In this document: positions 27,990-37,463 of the stretch, in pieces
Layout of the letters: every line of letters begins with the position of its first letter
Numbering within the stretch: the stretch's first letter is position 1
Source: Streptomyces sp. NBC_01231
GTDB lineage: Bacteria; Actinomycetota; Actinomycetes; Streptomycetales; Streptomycetaceae
Direction: 5' to 3'
DNA length: 64,000 bases
NCBI GenBank assembly: GCA_035999765.1
Contig: CP108521.1
Location: 682,001 to 746,000 of the forward strand
Notes under the pieces: model-generated
Told to the model about the DNA's origin: nothing
The model's database searches: none
Seen by the model: only the letters and a program-made list of their open reading frames with translations
Translations under genes and position numbers: made by a program

Positions 27990-28886
27990 TCAGGCTTCGC
28001 AGCCGCAGCCGGCCGCGGACTTCGCTTCGGCGGCCGTCAGCGAAGGGGCGGTGACCTCCTCGCTGGGGGTGCAACAGGCGGTGACACCGCAGCACTCGAC
28101 CGGGTCGGTGGCGCCGCCCTGCCGGCCCGTATGCACGGTCTGGGGCTTGGTGGCCCGGACGATGGCGGAATGCATCCCGTCCGCGACGGGGTGGGTCGGG
28201 GTGATCTCGATGTCGGCGAACCCGGCCGCTTCGAGCCCCACGCGGTATTCGGTGAAGGAGAGGGCGCCCGCGATGCAGCCTACGTAGTCGCCGCGTTCGG
28301 CCCGCTGGGCGGGGGTGAGAGTGTCGTCGGCGACGACATCGGAGATCCCGATCCGGCCGCCGGGGACCAGGACCCGGTAGGTCTCGGCGAAGACCGACTG
28401 CTTGTCGGTGGACAGATTGATGACGCAGTTGGAGATCACCACGTCGATCGTCTCGGCCGGGAGGGGGATCGCCTCGATGGTGCCCTTGAGGAACTCGACG
28501 TTGACGGCACCGGCCTTCTTCTGGTTGCCCAGCGCCAACGCCAGCATCTCCTCGGTCATGTCCAGGCCGTACGCCTTGCCTGTGGGGCCGACCCGGCGGG
28601 CGGAGAGCAGGACGTCGATGCCGCCTCCGGAGCCGAGGTCAAGGACGCGGTCGCCCTCGCCCAGGTCGGCGACCGCGGTGGGATTGCCGCAGCCGAGGGA
28701 AGCGGCGACGGCCTCGGCGGGCAGGGCGTCGCGCTCGCCGTCGGCGTAGAGGGCGGAGCCGAAGGTGTCGTCGATCTCGATCGCGGCCGGCCCGCAGCAG
28801 GCGGATCCTCCCTCGGTGACCTGGATCGCGGCTGCGGCGTAACGCCGGCGGACGGTCTCGCGCAGATGCATGGACTGCTCGGTCAT
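27990..28886 (-). CDS. arsM: Arsenite S-adenosylmethionine methyltransferase
   Basis: 298 residues from ATG 28886 with GAGGAG nine bases upstream. SAM motif I is RVLDLGSGGGIDVLLSA. The cysteines expected to bind As(III) are present: GSACCGP near the N-terminus, ISNCVINLS, and GDYVGCIAGAL. The tail has extra cysteine pairs (ECCGVTACC and GCGCEA), seen in many actinomycete ArsM. The enzyme methylates arsenite to less retained or volatile methylarsenicals. It is divergent from the arsR-acr3-arsC operon. Confidence 0.92.
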   Translation of the reverse strand: MTEQSMHLRETVRRRYAAAAIQVTEGGSACCGPAAIEIDDTFGSALYADGERDALPAEAVAASLGCGNPTAVADLGEGDRVLDLGSGGGIDVLLSARRVGPTGKAYGLDMTEEMLALALGNQKKAGAVNVEFLKGTIEAIPLPAETIDVVISNCVINLSTDKQSVFAETYRVLVPGGRIGISDVVADDTLTPAQRAERGDYVGCIAGALSFTEYRVGLEAAGFADIEITPTHPVADGMHSAIVRATKPQTVHTGRQGGATDPVECCGVTACCTPSEEVTAPSLTAAEAKSAAGCGCEA

Positions 28887-28945
28887 GGTCTTCACTCCTC
28901 GATGACTGAGCCTGGCGGGGCCCGGACCGGTTTGTATTCATGCTC

Positions 28946-28974
28946 TTCGATTCAACCTTGCGTCTTGAATCGAA
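28946..28974. promoter_or_regulatory. ArsR operator, perfect 10-bp inverted repeat
   Basis: ttcgattcaa and its exact complement ttgaatcgaa are separated by 9 bp. The site ends 18 bp before the arsR start and lies 60 bp upstream of arsM on the other strand, so one dimer site could control both directions. ArsR-family operators of the ATTCAA-TTGAAT type are well known. Confidence 0.8.
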
Positions 28975-28992
28975 AAACGTCAACATAGAAGC

Positions 28993-29385
28993 ATGTCGAA
29001 ACAAGAGCTTGTGGTGCTCGGCCAGGACGACGCCGACGACTGCTGCCCGACCCTCCTGACCGCCCCCTTGGACGAAGAGACGGCCACTGGCCTGGCCCGG
29101 GTCTTCAAGGCCCTGGGTGACCCGGTGCGGCTGCGACTGCTGTCGATGATCGCCTCGCGGGACGGCGGGGAGATCTGCGTGTGTGACCTGACCCCCGCGT
29201 TCGACCTCTCGCAGCCGACGATCTCGCACCACCTGAAGCTGCTGAAGCAGGCCGGGTTGATCGACTCCGAACGGCGCGGCACGTGGGTGTACTACCGGCT
29301 GCTGCCCGCCACGACCGACCGACTGGCCGCGGTCCTCACCCGCCCCGGCACCCCCGCTGCCGAGCCTGCCGGGACAGCCTCGTGA
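28993..29385 (+). CDS. arsR: ArsR-family arsenic-responsive repressor
   Basis: 130 residues. Winged helix-turn-helix (LTPAFDLSQPTISHHLKLLK) preceded by the metal-site helix with ICVCDL, whose Cys pair is the typical As(III) site. An N-terminal DDCCPTLL adds a second Cys pair. Its stop overlaps the acr3 start. It should release the inverted repeat upstream on binding arsenite. Confidence 0.93.
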   Translation: MSKQELVVLGQDDADDCCPTLLTAPLDEETATGLARVFKALGDPVRLRLLSMIASRDGGEICVCDLTPAFDLSQPTISHHLKLLKQAGLIDSERRGTWVYYRLLPATTDRLAAVLTRPGTPAAEPAGTAS

Positions 29386-30503
29386 GCGAGACGACCGTCA
29401 CCGCGGCGGCGGCCGGGCCGGTAGCCCGGAGGCTGTCGTTCCTGGACCGCTTCCTCGCGGTGTGGATCCTCGCCGCGATGGCATCCGGACTCGGCCTGGG
29501 CCGCCTCGTTCCCGGCCTCGGGGACGGGCTCGCGAAGGTCACCGTCACCGGGGTGTCGCTGCCGATCGCGCTCGGCCTGCTCGTGATGATGTATCCGGTC
29601 CTCGCGAAGGTCCGCTACGACCGCCTGGACACCGTCACCCGCGACCGCCGCCTGCTGATCCCGTCCCTGGTCCTGAACTGGATCGTCGGACCGGCGCTGA
29701 TGTTCGCCCTCGCCTGGACGTTCCTGCCGGACCTGCCCGAGTACCGCACCGGTCTGATCATCGTCGGCCTGGCCCGCTGCATCGCGATGGTCATCATCTG
29801 GAACGACCTGGCCTGCGGCGACCGTGAGGCCGCTGCCGTCCTGGTCGCCTTGAACTCCGTGTTCCAGGTGATCGCGTTCGCCGCGCTCGGCTGGTTCTAC
29901 CTGAATGTGCTGCCCGGTTGGCTCGGCCTGGAGCAGACCTCGCTCGACGTGTCGGTGTGGGAGATCGCCCGCTCCGTGCTGATCTTCCTCGGCATCCCGC
30001 TGCTGGCCGGGTTCCTCACCCGCCGACTGGGCGAGAAGACCAAGGGCCGCATCTGGTACGAGACGGAGCTGATCCCGCGCGTCGGCCCGTTCGCCTTGTA
30101 CGGGCTGCTGTTCACGATCGTCGTGCTGTTCGCCCTCCAAGGTGACGCCATCACCTCCAAGCCGCTGGATGTCGCCCGCATCGCGCTGCCCCTGCTGGTG
30201 TACTTCGCGCTGATGTGGGCCGGCTCCATGGCGGCCGGTCGCGCGGTCGGCCTCGACTACCCGAGGGCGACGACGCTCGCGTTCACCGCGGCGGGCAACA
30301 ACTTCGAGCTCGCCATCGCGGTCGCCATCGCCACCTTCGGAGCGACCTCCGGCCAGGCCCTCGCGGGAGTCGTCGGCCCCCTCATCGAGGTCCCCGTCCT
30401 CATCGGCCTGGTCCATGTCGCCCTGGCCGCCCGCCGCTTCTTCCCGCAGTCCTCTGCCACGGCCCGGCCGGCCGTCTCTCCGGAAGGTCCCGCCCGTGTC
30501 TGA
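29382..30503 (+). CDS. acr3: Acr3-family arsenite efflux permease
   Basis: 373 residues from the GTG overlapping the arsR stop (GTGA). Ten hydrophobic helices are expected. The conserved Cys of Acr3 is in LARCIAMVIIWNDLACGD (about residue 130), and the second conserved block FTAAGNNFELAIAVAI lies near residue 308. It exports arsenite using the proton gradient. Cotranscribed with arsR and overlaps arsC. Confidence 0.93.
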   Translation: MSETTVTAAAAGPVARRLSFLDRFLAVWILAAMASGLGLGRLVPGLGDGLAKVTVTGVSLPIALGLLVMMYPVLAKVRYDRLDTVTRDRRLLIPSLVLNWIVGPALMFALAWTFLPDLPEYRTGLIIVGLARCIAMVIIWNDLACGDREAAAVLVALNSVFQVIAFAALGWFYLNVLPGWLGLEQTSLDVSVWEIARSVLIFLGIPLLAGFLTRRLGEKTKGRIWYETELIPRVGPFALYGLLFTIVVLFALQGDAITSKPLDVARIALPLLVYFALMWAGSMAAGRAVGLDYPRATTLAFTAAGNNFELAIAVAIATFGATSGQALAGVVGPLIEVPVLIGLVHVALAARRFFPQSSATARPAVSPEGPARV

Positions 30504-30897
30504 GTCCAAGCCGTCCGTGCTGTTCGTGTGCGTCCACAACGCCGGGCGTTCGCAGATGGCCGCCGCCTTCCTCACCCACCTCTCCCAGGGCCGCGTCGAG
30601 GTCCGTTCCGCCGGGTCCGCACCGGCCGACGCCGTGAACTCGGCCGCCGTGCAGGCCATGGCGGAGGCGGGAATCGACCTGTCCGCCGAGAAGCCGAAGG
30701 TGTTGACGGTGGACGCCGTGCAGGCGTCCGACGTGGTGGTCACCATGGGCTGCGGCGACACCTGCCCCGTCTTCCCGGGGAAGCGGTACCTCGACTGGAA
30801 GCTCGACGATCCGGCCGGACAGGGGGTCGAGGCGGTCCGGCCGATCCGGGACGAGATCGAGCAGCGGATCCGCGGCCTGCTCGTCGAACTCTTGTGA
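30496..30897 (+). CDS. arsC: Arsenate reductase, low-molecular-weight phosphatase type
   Basis: 133 residues from GTG 30496 (GGAAGG upstream), overlapping acr3 by eight bases. The phosphatase loop is VCVHNAGRSQMAAAF, a CX5R motif starting near residue 11. A further Cys pair in MGCGDTCPVFPG is where the disulfide cascade occurs in the thioredoxin- or mycothiol-linked class. It converts arsenate to arsenite for Acr3 and ArsM. Confidence 0.93.
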   Translation: MSESKPSVLFVCVHNAGRSQMAAAFLTHLSQGRVEVRSAGSAPADAVNSAAVQAMAEAGIDLSAEKPKVLTVDAVQASDVVVTMGCGDTCPVFPGKRYLDWKLDDPAGQGVEAVRPIRDEIEQRIRGLLVELL

Positions 30898-31017
30898 GGG
30901 CTGCTCCTCCTGCGCGCCCGATGCCCTCGATCCACTCGTCGAAGAAGTGGGCCGAGGGCAGGACATCGGGGTGGTCGCGACCTGACGCCGCCCGCCGACG
31001 GCGGCTGTGCGCGAGCC

Positions 31018-31202
31018 GCCATCGACGCGGTGCGGGAGATCTGCGGCGCCCTCGACATCGAGCAGCCGCCGCGCGACCTGGCTGTGAGCCGCGGCATGCT
31101 GCTTCGATCGCGGAGGGCGTCGTGGCCGACGCCGTCACCCAAAACGCGCCTCGGCAACCGACGGTCGAAGAGGCGCGCGAGATCCTCGACGTGACCTTCT
31201 GA
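31018..31202 (+). pseudogene. Frameshifted C-terminal remnant, possibly an iron-type alcohol dehydrogenase/maleylacetate reductase
   Basis: One frame gives AIDAVREICGALDIEQPPRD up to about 31095. The next frame continues IAEGVVADAVTQNAPRQPT, then VEEAREILDVTF, to the stop at 31202. Joined, this resembles the helical C-terminus of group III (iron-containing) alcohol dehydrogenases, where NPR-P-T precedes the last helix. The family call is tentative. The frameshift near 31100 and the missing N-terminal domain mean it is not functional. It follows arsC by 120 bases. Confidence 0.45.
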
Positions 31203-31240
31203 TCACCTGTGCGGATGCCAATGAGGGGCCGGCTGGGCGA

Positions 31241-33622
31241 TCAGCTGCGCCACTCCACCTTGAAGACCCACACGTGCTCCCCCGCCTTCCGAGCCGCCGC
31301 CGGTACCTCGATGACCAGTGCTCCACCTTTCTGGGTCCAGGTCAGCGGCCGGTTGTAGCCGAGCATGGTGACCTTGTCCCCGCTGCGGACGGGCACCGGC
31401 GCCTCGACGGTCAGACGGCTTCCCGGCTCGGCCAGGGAGTGGATGTAGAACGCCTTGCCCTGCCGCACCGTGAAGCGGAGGTCCTCGCCGAGCTGCGCCA
31501 TGCGTGACCAGTAGGTGGTGTCGAAGATGGCCTCACCGTTGACCTTCAACCAGTGGCCCGTCTCGCGCAGTCGGGTCTGCATGATCTGCGGGATCGTGCC
31601 GTCCGCTCGTGGGCCGATGTCGAGGAGGAAGTTGCCGTTCTTGGAGACGATGTCGACCAGGCTCTGCACCACCTGCTCCGTGGTCATGTACGCGTCGTCC
31701 GGCGTGGCCTGGTTGTAGCCGTAGCTGAACGGGTCGAGGCCCCGGCTGGACTCCCACTTCGCCACAACGGTGTTCGCGTAGGTCGTGTACTCGGGCGTGG
31801 TGAAGTCGTGGAAGGGGATACCGGACCGGTCGTTGATCGTCACATCGGCCGGCACACGGCTCTTCTTCGCGTGGTTGAAGTACTCGGCCAGGACATTACG
31901 GCTGTCGTTGGCCCCGCCGATGTCGCACCACAGCAGCTCCGGGCTGTAGTTGTGGATCAGCTCCAGCATCTGCGGGGCCTGATAGCCCTTCACGAAGTCC
32001 TTGCCGGAGGTGTATCCGGTGTACGGCACCGGTTCGAGGGTGTAGGGATTGCGCGGAGCGTGTCCCATCCAGGGCTGGTCGGGGTTGAAAAACTCCGGCA
32101 TCGAGAAGTACAGCCCGCGGTGCAGCTCCGGCGTGTACTTCGTGGACGCGTCGAAGAGTTCGCGTACCAGATCCCGCCGGGGCCCCATCTTCACCGCGTT
32201 GCGGTCGGAGAGCTTGGTGTCCCACAGGGCGAAGCCCTCGTGATGCTTCGAGGTCAGTACGTGGTACTGCGCGCCCGCGTCCCGGAACAGCTCCACCCAC
32301 GACCGCGGATCGAACCGCTCTGCCCGGAACATGGGGATGAAGTCGTCGTAGGCGAAGTCCTCGCCGTACTTCTGCGCATGGTAGGCGTACACGTCGTTGT
32401 TGGGGTCCTGCATGTGGTTCCAGTACCACTCGGCGTACTGCTTGCCGACGGGCGACCAGGCCGGGACGGAGTAGACGCCCCAGTGGATGAAGATGCCGAA
32501 CTTGGCATCGCTGAACCAGTACGGCGCCTGGTGCCGACCCAGAGATGCGTCCGTCGGTTCGTAGTCCGCCGTCCCGAGGGTGAGCTTGCTCGGCGCGACG
32601 GCGGCCTGCCCGCCGCGCCCGGAGGCGATGACACGGCCGTCCTGCTGGGTTCCGGGTGTGGTCTGTGCCCGATTGCGTATTCCGATGCGGAGTCGGCTCT
32701 GTTCGCCTGGATCGAGGCGCGGTACTGACGATGTCAGCACGGTGCGGGCGCCGGGTACGTCGACGCTCACCGTCACGCCGTCCACTGCCAGGACGGGATC
32801 CGTGCCGGCGTTGACCAGAGTCGCCTCGACGCTCTGGGCTCCGGCGGATCCGAGCAGCGACACGGTGGAGTGGGCGTTGCGCAGCGCCAAGGCCTTGCCT
32901 TGGGCGGCCGGTTGGACGGTGAGTGCGAAGACGTGGAGCGAGGTCTGGTTCGCCTCTGGTTGGTGGCTGACGGGCAGGGTGACCGCGACGGCCTCGCGCC
33001 GGGGGTCACACCACACCTCCGCCGAGCCGATGCCTACGCGGTGCTCGTCCTTGCTGCCGTCAGGGGCATAGCGGTACGGCGTGGAGAGCGATCCGCCCGT
33101 CGCATACCAGTCCGGGCCGCCGAGTGGGGCCGTGGTCGTCGATCCGTCGGCGTAGTTCACCGTCGCCGTACCGGACGCGTCACCGTAGCTGCCGGCCGCC
33201 AGGAACAGCAGCGACAGATAGCGGCCCTTGGGGAGCTCGATGCGCTGCCCCATCGCGACCACGTTGTTCGCGCCTGAACCGGACGACGGGAAGAGGTAGG
33301 GCACCCCGTCGACTTCGACGCGGCCGGCCGGGAGTTCCTCCCCGGGGAAGGTGTAGCCGGAGCCGTCGAAGTCTCCGCCGCGCGCGGCCGCGGTGTCGAT
33401 TCCGTCGTTGTCGACGTAGGCGTCGAGCGGGACAGGCACGGGGTCCGGGACGGCACCCCAGACGGCACCCGTGTCCGCCCCCGCAGCCGACTCCCCCACG
33501 CTGTCCGTCCCTGCGACGGACGCGGCCAGGGACGGGGCGGCCGTGGGGAGCACGCCCGCAGCGGCGACCCCCGCTGCGGCTCCGAGCACTCGGCGTCTCA
33601 CGAATGAACCGGATTCATGCAC
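31241..33622 (-). CDS. Secreted GH29 alpha-L-fucosidase
   Basis: 793 residues from the GTG with GGAG eight bases upstream. A Tat-like signal (FVRRRVLGAAAGVAAAGV) precedes a ~300-residue N-terminal beta-rich region. The GH29 TIM barrel starts at KFGIFIHWGVYSVPAWSP and includes HVLTSKHHEGFALW. The nucleophile Asp is expected in ELLWCDIGGAN, and IGPRADGTIP is near the C-terminus of the barrel. A C-terminal beta domain follows. It removes alpha-linked fucose from glycans outside the cell. The Cys-Asp instead of Trp-Asp at the nucleophile strand is slightly unusual. Confidence 0.88.
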   Translation of the reverse strand: MHESGSFVRRRVLGAAAGVAAAGVLPTAAPSLAASVAGTDSVGESAAGADTGAVWGAVPDPVPVPLDAYVDNDGIDTAAARGGDFDGSGYTFPGEELPAGRVEVDGVPYLFPSSGSGANNVVAMGQRIELPKGRYLSLLFLAAGSYGDASGTATVNYADGSTTTAPLGGPDWYATGGSLSTPYRYAPDGSKDEHRVGIGSAEVWCDPRREAVAVTLPVSHQPEANQTSLHVFALTVQPAAQGKALALRNAHSTVSLLGSAGAQSVEATLVNAGTDPVLAVDGVTVSVDVPGARTVLTSSVPRLDPGEQSRLRIGIRNRAQTTPGTQQDGRVIASGRGGQAAVAPSKLTLGTADYEPTDASLGRHQAPYWFSDAKFGIFIHWGVYSVPAWSPVGKQYAEWYWNHMQDPNNDVYAYHAQKYGEDFAYDDFIPMFRAERFDPRSWVELFRDAGAQYHVLTSKHHEGFALWDTKLSDRNAVKMGPRRDLVRELFDASTKYTPELHRGLYFSMPEFFNPDQPWMGHAPRNPYTLEPVPYTGYTSGKDFVKGYQAPQMLELIHNYSPELLWCDIGGANDSRNVLAEYFNHAKKSRVPADVTINDRSGIPFHDFTTPEYTTYANTVVAKWESSRGLDPFSYGYNQATPDDAYMTTEQVVQSLVDIVSKNGNFLLDIGPRADGTIPQIMQTRLRETGHWLKVNGEAIFDTTYWSRMAQLGEDLRFTVRQGKAFYIHSLAEPGSRLTVEAPVPVRSGDKVTMLGYNRPLTWTQKGGALVIEVPAAARKAGEHVWVFKVEWRS

Positions 33623-33859
33623 TGGGGGTCTCCATTCATCGGATGTCCAGATCATGGAAGCGGGACGCACGCTTGTCAATGAAGCCTTCAAGCATCACGG
33701 ATTGGCAAATAGATAGGATCTATCGGCGTCGACGGTCGGACTACCGGAACGTCACGCCGACAGACGCCGCGTGATCGGGCCGGGCTCGGATGCTCCCCAC
33801 CCGACGCACCGGGCACACTGTGAACGCGCCCGGTGCGTCCGACCCGCCCCGCAGTTCCG

Positions 33860-35065
33860 TCACACCGCGGTGATGCCCTCCATGCCGGACTCGGCGAAGG
33901 CGGGCAGTCCTGTGACCGTCGTGATCTTGATGAGGGCGCCGTTGCGTCCGACCCGGAAGCCGTCGACGGTGCCGGAGGTCGCGTTCTGGACGTAGACGAA
34001 CCTGTCGGCGGCGACGGCGAGGTCGATGACCCCCTGCGACTTCCCGGACGGCGCGGCGGCGATGCCCGCCTCGTTGGTCAGCGCGAGTCGGCCGCGCGCG
34101 TCCATGCGGTAGCCGGTGACCGTCGAGTTGCCGGTGTTGCCGCCGTAGAAGAAGTCACCCGCGCGCTCCAGCCAGCACAGAGTGTCCTGCCCATTGGCCA
34201 AGGGCTTCTGGACCGCCTTCAATGCCCCGTCGTGCCGCACCTTGTATGTACTGACCGTGGACTCGGCGGCCTCGGCGACCAGCATGCGGCCGGACTTGTC
34301 GAAGGCGATGGCGAAGGGCACCTTGCCCGCCGACTTGTTCACGACCGGTGCGCGCGCCGGGCGGCCGTCCCGTCCTATGGGGAAGACCTCGATGGTGTTG
34401 GCCGACTTGGTGGTGACGACCAGGTTCCGGCCGTCCGGCGTGAAGGCCACCTGTCCCGGTGAGCTGCTGAAGAGCGGCACCGTCTCGTTCTCCAGCCCCA
34501 GGCTTCGGTACGAACCGCTCAGCGGCTTCAGCCCCGTCGAGGTGATCCTGAAGCCCTGGACACTTCCGGCGCCGCCCGCGTTCATGACGTAGGCGAGATC
34601 GCCCGAGACGGTGATGGCGGCGGGGAAGTCACCCCCGGTGGGCACCGTCTGGCGATCCATCAGTTTCTGACCCTGCACGGCGAAGGACGTCAGCGTGCCG
34701 CTGCCCGCGTTGACCGCCAGGAGCCGACCGGACCGGTCGTCGTAGACCAGCGACCCCTGCGAGGCGAGCGAGTCGGTGGGCGCGTCGACCTGGTCGCCGC
34801 CCTTGCCACCGGTGGCGTACTTGCCCGCGGCGGTCAGCTTGCCGTCGTCGCCACGCCGGAAGACGTGGATGGTGTTCCCGGCCAGTTCGTTGCCCTGGAC
34901 GAAGACGGCGTGGTCGGCTTTCGAGGCGACGCTCGGGGTGGTCGAAACCTGGCCTGCGGAAGCCACGTTGACCGTGGCCACGACCGCCGCGACAGCCACC
35001 GTGCCACCGCCGAAAACGGTCATCCTCTTGCGCAGCTTCGACCTGCGCTTGTTGTGCCTGCTCAT
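33860..35065 (-). CDS. Secreted lactonase-like seven-bladed beta-propeller protein
   Basis: 401 residues from the ATG preceded by GAGGAG. A very basic N-terminus (RHNKRRSKLRKRM) precedes a hydrophobic segment ending near ASAGQ, so it is exported. The mature protein has repeated blades of the 6-phosphogluconolactonase/YVTN type (DLAYVMNAGGAGSVQGF, PDGRNLVVTTKSANTIEVF). Secreted members of this family are not shown to be lactonases; a binding or surface role is equally likely. Confidence 0.7.
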   Translation of the reverse strand: MSRHNKRRSKLRKRMTVFGGGTVAVAAVVATVNVASAGQVSTTPSVASKADHAVFVQGNELAGNTIHVFRRGDDGKLTAAGKYATGGKGGDQVDAPTDSLASQGSLVYDDRSGRLLAVNAGSGTLTSFAVQGQKLMDRQTVPTGGDFPAAITVSGDLAYVMNAGGAGSVQGFRITSTGLKPLSGSYRSLGLENETVPLFSSSPGQVAFTPDGRNLVVTTKSANTIEVFPIGRDGRPARAPVVNKSAGKVPFAIAFDKSGRMLVAEAAESTVSTYKVRHDGALKAVQKPLANGQDTLCWLERAGDFFYGGNTGNSTVTGYRMDARGRLALTNEAGIAAAPSGKSQGVIDLAVAADRFVYVQNATSGTVDGFRVGRNGALIKITTVTGLPAFAESGMEGITAV

Positions 35066-35222
35066 GTGCGACTCCTCTGGTCCGGGAACTGTGCGTGACC
35101 AGAGTGGCCGATGTGACGCCGAGGCAGAGGGCAAGAGGGGGCAGCGTCAGCGTCTCGTAAGAACCGGTCGCCTCCGCCGAAGCGCCAGGGTGCTTGGGCC
35201 CCTGCCAGAGCGCAGGACGAGA

Positions 35223-35744
35223 TCAGTCGGTTCCGGACGCCGGCTTCGCCCCGGGACCCGGGACCGCCAAGACCTGGCCGGGCGCGGTGACCTCGTGCCC
35301 GGAGTCGCAGGTCACCACCGTCCTTACCGGGCTGCCGCAGTCATGGTGGAGCAGTGAGACCGTGGACGCGCCGGGCGGGACGATCCAGCGCTCCGCCCAG
35401 TCGTTCAGGGCGATCAGGATCGGTACCAGGCTTCGGCCCTTGTCGGTCAGGCGGTATTCGTCGCGTCCGCGTGCGCCCGGCGCGCGATAACGGGTCTTCT
35501 CCAGGATGCCGTCGGCGACGAGGTCACGGAGTCGGGCGGACAGCACGCTCGGGCTGATGCCGCAGTGCCGCTCGAAGTCGTCGAAGCGGCGCGTGCCGTA
35601 GAAGGCCTCCCTGATGATCACGCCTGTGGTCCGCGGACTCAGGGACTGTAGGGCGAGGTTGATCGAGTCGGGTTCGATGCCCCACGCGTCCCGCTGCCAC
35701 CGTTCCGGGTGGCCTGCCGGCGCTGCTTCGGCTGCGTCGCTCAC
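35223..35744 (-). CDS. HxlR-family transcriptional regulator
   Basis: 173 residues from the GTG preceded by GGAGAGGG. Winged helix with the HxlR signature (RRFDDFERHCGISPSVLSAR, then EYRLTDKGRSLVPIL). A C-terminal extension carries HDCGSPVRTVVTCDSGHEV with two cysteines, which might sense a metal or redox state. It is divergent from the CrtI-like oxidoreductase and likely controls it. Confidence 0.85.
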   Translation of the reverse strand: MSDAAEAAPAGHPERWQRDAWGIEPDSINLALQSLSPRTTGVIIREAFYGTRRFDDFERHCGISPSVLSARLRDLVADGILEKTRYRAPGARGRDEYRLTDKGRSLVPILIALNDWAERWIVPPGASTVSLLHHDCGSPVRTVVTCDSGHEVTAPGQVLAVPGPGAKPASGTD

Positions 35745-35787
35745 GTGTCCCTCTCCTGACGTGTTGCCCACAGCCTAGCCGCGCCCC

Positions 35788-35798
35788 TAGTCTGACTA
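35788..35798. promoter_or_regulatory. Short palindrome in the HxlR/oxidoreductase divergent promoter
   Basis: tagtc-t-gacta, a perfect 5-bp inverted repeat about a central base, in the 126-bp gap between the two divergent starts. It is a plausible regulator half-site pair but short, so chance occurrence is possible. Confidence 0.35.
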
Positions 35799-35870
35799 CT
35801 GTTTTACGAAGCCAGGTGGAGCAGATGGAGACTCCGGCCCGGTCAAGGGCCGAGATGAGGGAGACACCGC

Positions 35871-37463
35871 GTGAGTATCGGCGAGAGCTACCACCGCAGC
35901 ACGGTCGGCCAGACGTGGGACGCGATCGTCATCGGTTCCGGGATCGGCGGCCTGACAACAGCCGCCTTCCTTGCCCGGACCGGACGACGCGTACTCGTGC
36001 TGGAGAAGCACTCGACGGCGGGCGGCGCCACCCAGACCTTCCGGCGCGCCGGATACGAATGGGACGCCGGGCTCCACTACATGGGCGACGTCCACCGGCC
36101 CACCAGCGGCCTGCGCCGGATCTTCGACCACATCAGCGGCGGAAAACTGGAGTGGGCGCCCATGCCGGACGTCTGCAACCGGGTCTTCATCGCGGACCGG
36201 GAGTACGAATACCGGTCCGGCGTGCGGCAGTTCAAGGACCGGATGAAGGAGTACTTCCCCCTCGAGTCCGGGGCCATCGACCAGTACGTCGACATGGTCC
36301 ACGCGGCGAACCGCGCGGCTCGCCCCTACCTCGCGCACCGCAGCCTCCCGCACGCAGAGGGAGCTGCTCTCTACGACGACCTGGCCGCACCCTTCCGCTC
36401 GTACGCGGACCGGACGGTCACGGAGGTGCTCACGGAGCTCACCGACGACGCGGAGCTCCGCGCGGTGCTCACCGGACACTACGGCGACTACTCGCTCGCC
36501 CCGGGCCGCGCCTCCTTCGGTATGCACGCCATGCTCATCCGCCACTACATCGACGGCGCGAACTTCCCCGTCGGAGGCTCCGCCCGGTTGGCGGAGACCG
36601 CGACCGACGTCGTCACCGCGGCCGGAGGAGCGGTCCTGATCTCCGCGGAGGTCGCGACCGTCACGCTCGACGACAAGGGCTCGGCGTGCGGCGTCGTCAT
36701 GGCCGACGGAAGGAGTTTCCGGGCGCCGTTGGTCGTCAGCGACGCAGGCGCGCTCACCACCCTGACCCGGCTCCTGCCGGACCGGACTCCCGCCCCCGCC
36801 CGGCTCGTCGACTCCCTGCGCGCCATCGGCCCTTCACAGACGTACGTCATGCTCAACATCGGCATCCGCGAATCCGGTGACCGGCTCGACCTGGATCCGG
36901 CCAACATCTGGGCCCACGCCGGACCCGACATCGACGGCGAGACAGCCGCGTTCGAGGCGGACCCCGAGCACCACGCCATGCCGACGTACTTCCTCACCTT
37001 CCCGTCCCTGAAGGACCCGTCGTGGGAGAGCCGCTACCCGGGACGCACCACCATCGACATCGCGGGGCTGACCACCTGGTCGTTGTTCGAGCCGTACGCG
37101 GGGAGCACCTGGATGCGCCGGGGCGCCGACTACGAGCACCTCAAGGACAGGCTGACCGAGGAACTGCTGGGCCAGGTCCTCCGTTTCTGTCCCCAGCTGG
37201 AGGGCCGCATCGACCACACCGAGCTGGCGACTCCGCTCAGCTTCAACCACTTCCTCGGTAGGGAAAGGGGCGACTTCATGTCCCTGGCCCACACCCCGGA
37301 GCGGTTCGCCCTGCGTGACCTCGGCGCCCACACCCACGTTCCCGGTCTCCTCCTCACCGGCCAGGACGTGGCGTCGGCCGGCGTCAGCGGCGCCATCATG
37401 GGCGGCGTCGTCGCCGCTTCCGCCGCCCTGGAGCGCGACGCACTGGAGGACCTCGCGGCCTGA
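35871..37463 (+). CDS. CrtI/retinol-saturase-like FAD oxidoreductase
   Basis: 530 residues from the GTG preceded by GGGAG. The dinucleotide-binding motif is DAIVIGSGIGGLTTAAFLAR (about 18-37), and the FAD-contacting EKHSTAGGATQTFRRAGYEW follows. The C-terminal FAD motif is GLLLTGQDVASAGVSGAIMG. This is the phytoene desaturase/all-trans-retinol 13,14-reductase group, acting on polyenes or other hydrophobic molecules. No carotenoid genes are next to it, so the substrate is unknown. It is divergent from an HxlR regulator. Confidence 0.85.
   Translation: MSIGESYHRSTVGQTWDAIVIGSGIGGLTTAAFLARTGRRVLVLEKHSTAGGATQTFRRAGYEWDAGLHYMGDVHRPTSGLRRIFDHISGGKLEWAPMPDVCNRVFIADREYEYRSGVRQFKDRMKEYFPLESGAIDQYVDMVHAANRAARPYLAHRSLPHAEGAALYDDLAAPFRSYADRTVTEVLTELTDDAELRAVLTGHYGDYSLAPGRASFGMHAMLIRHYIDGANFPVGGSARLAETATDVVTAAGGAVLISAEVATVTLDDKGSACGVVMADGRSFRAPLVVSDAGALTTLTRLLPDRTPAPARLVDSLRAIGPSQTYVMLNIGIRESGDRLDLDPANIWAHAGPDIDGETAAFEADPEHHAMPTYFLTFPSLKDPSWESRYPGRTTIDIAGLTTWSLFEPYAGSTWMRRGADYEHLKDRLTEELLGQVLRFCPQLEGRIDHTELATPLSFNHFLGRERGDFMSLAHTPERFALRDLGAHTHVPGLLLTGQDVASAGVSGAIMGGVVAASAALERDALEDLAA

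Noticed and set aside
30740..31138. Minus-strand frame across the end of arsC
   Set aside because: Mostly antisense to arsC; a short stretch looks protein-like (HPDVLPSAHFFDEWIEGIG) but no family or start could be assigned.
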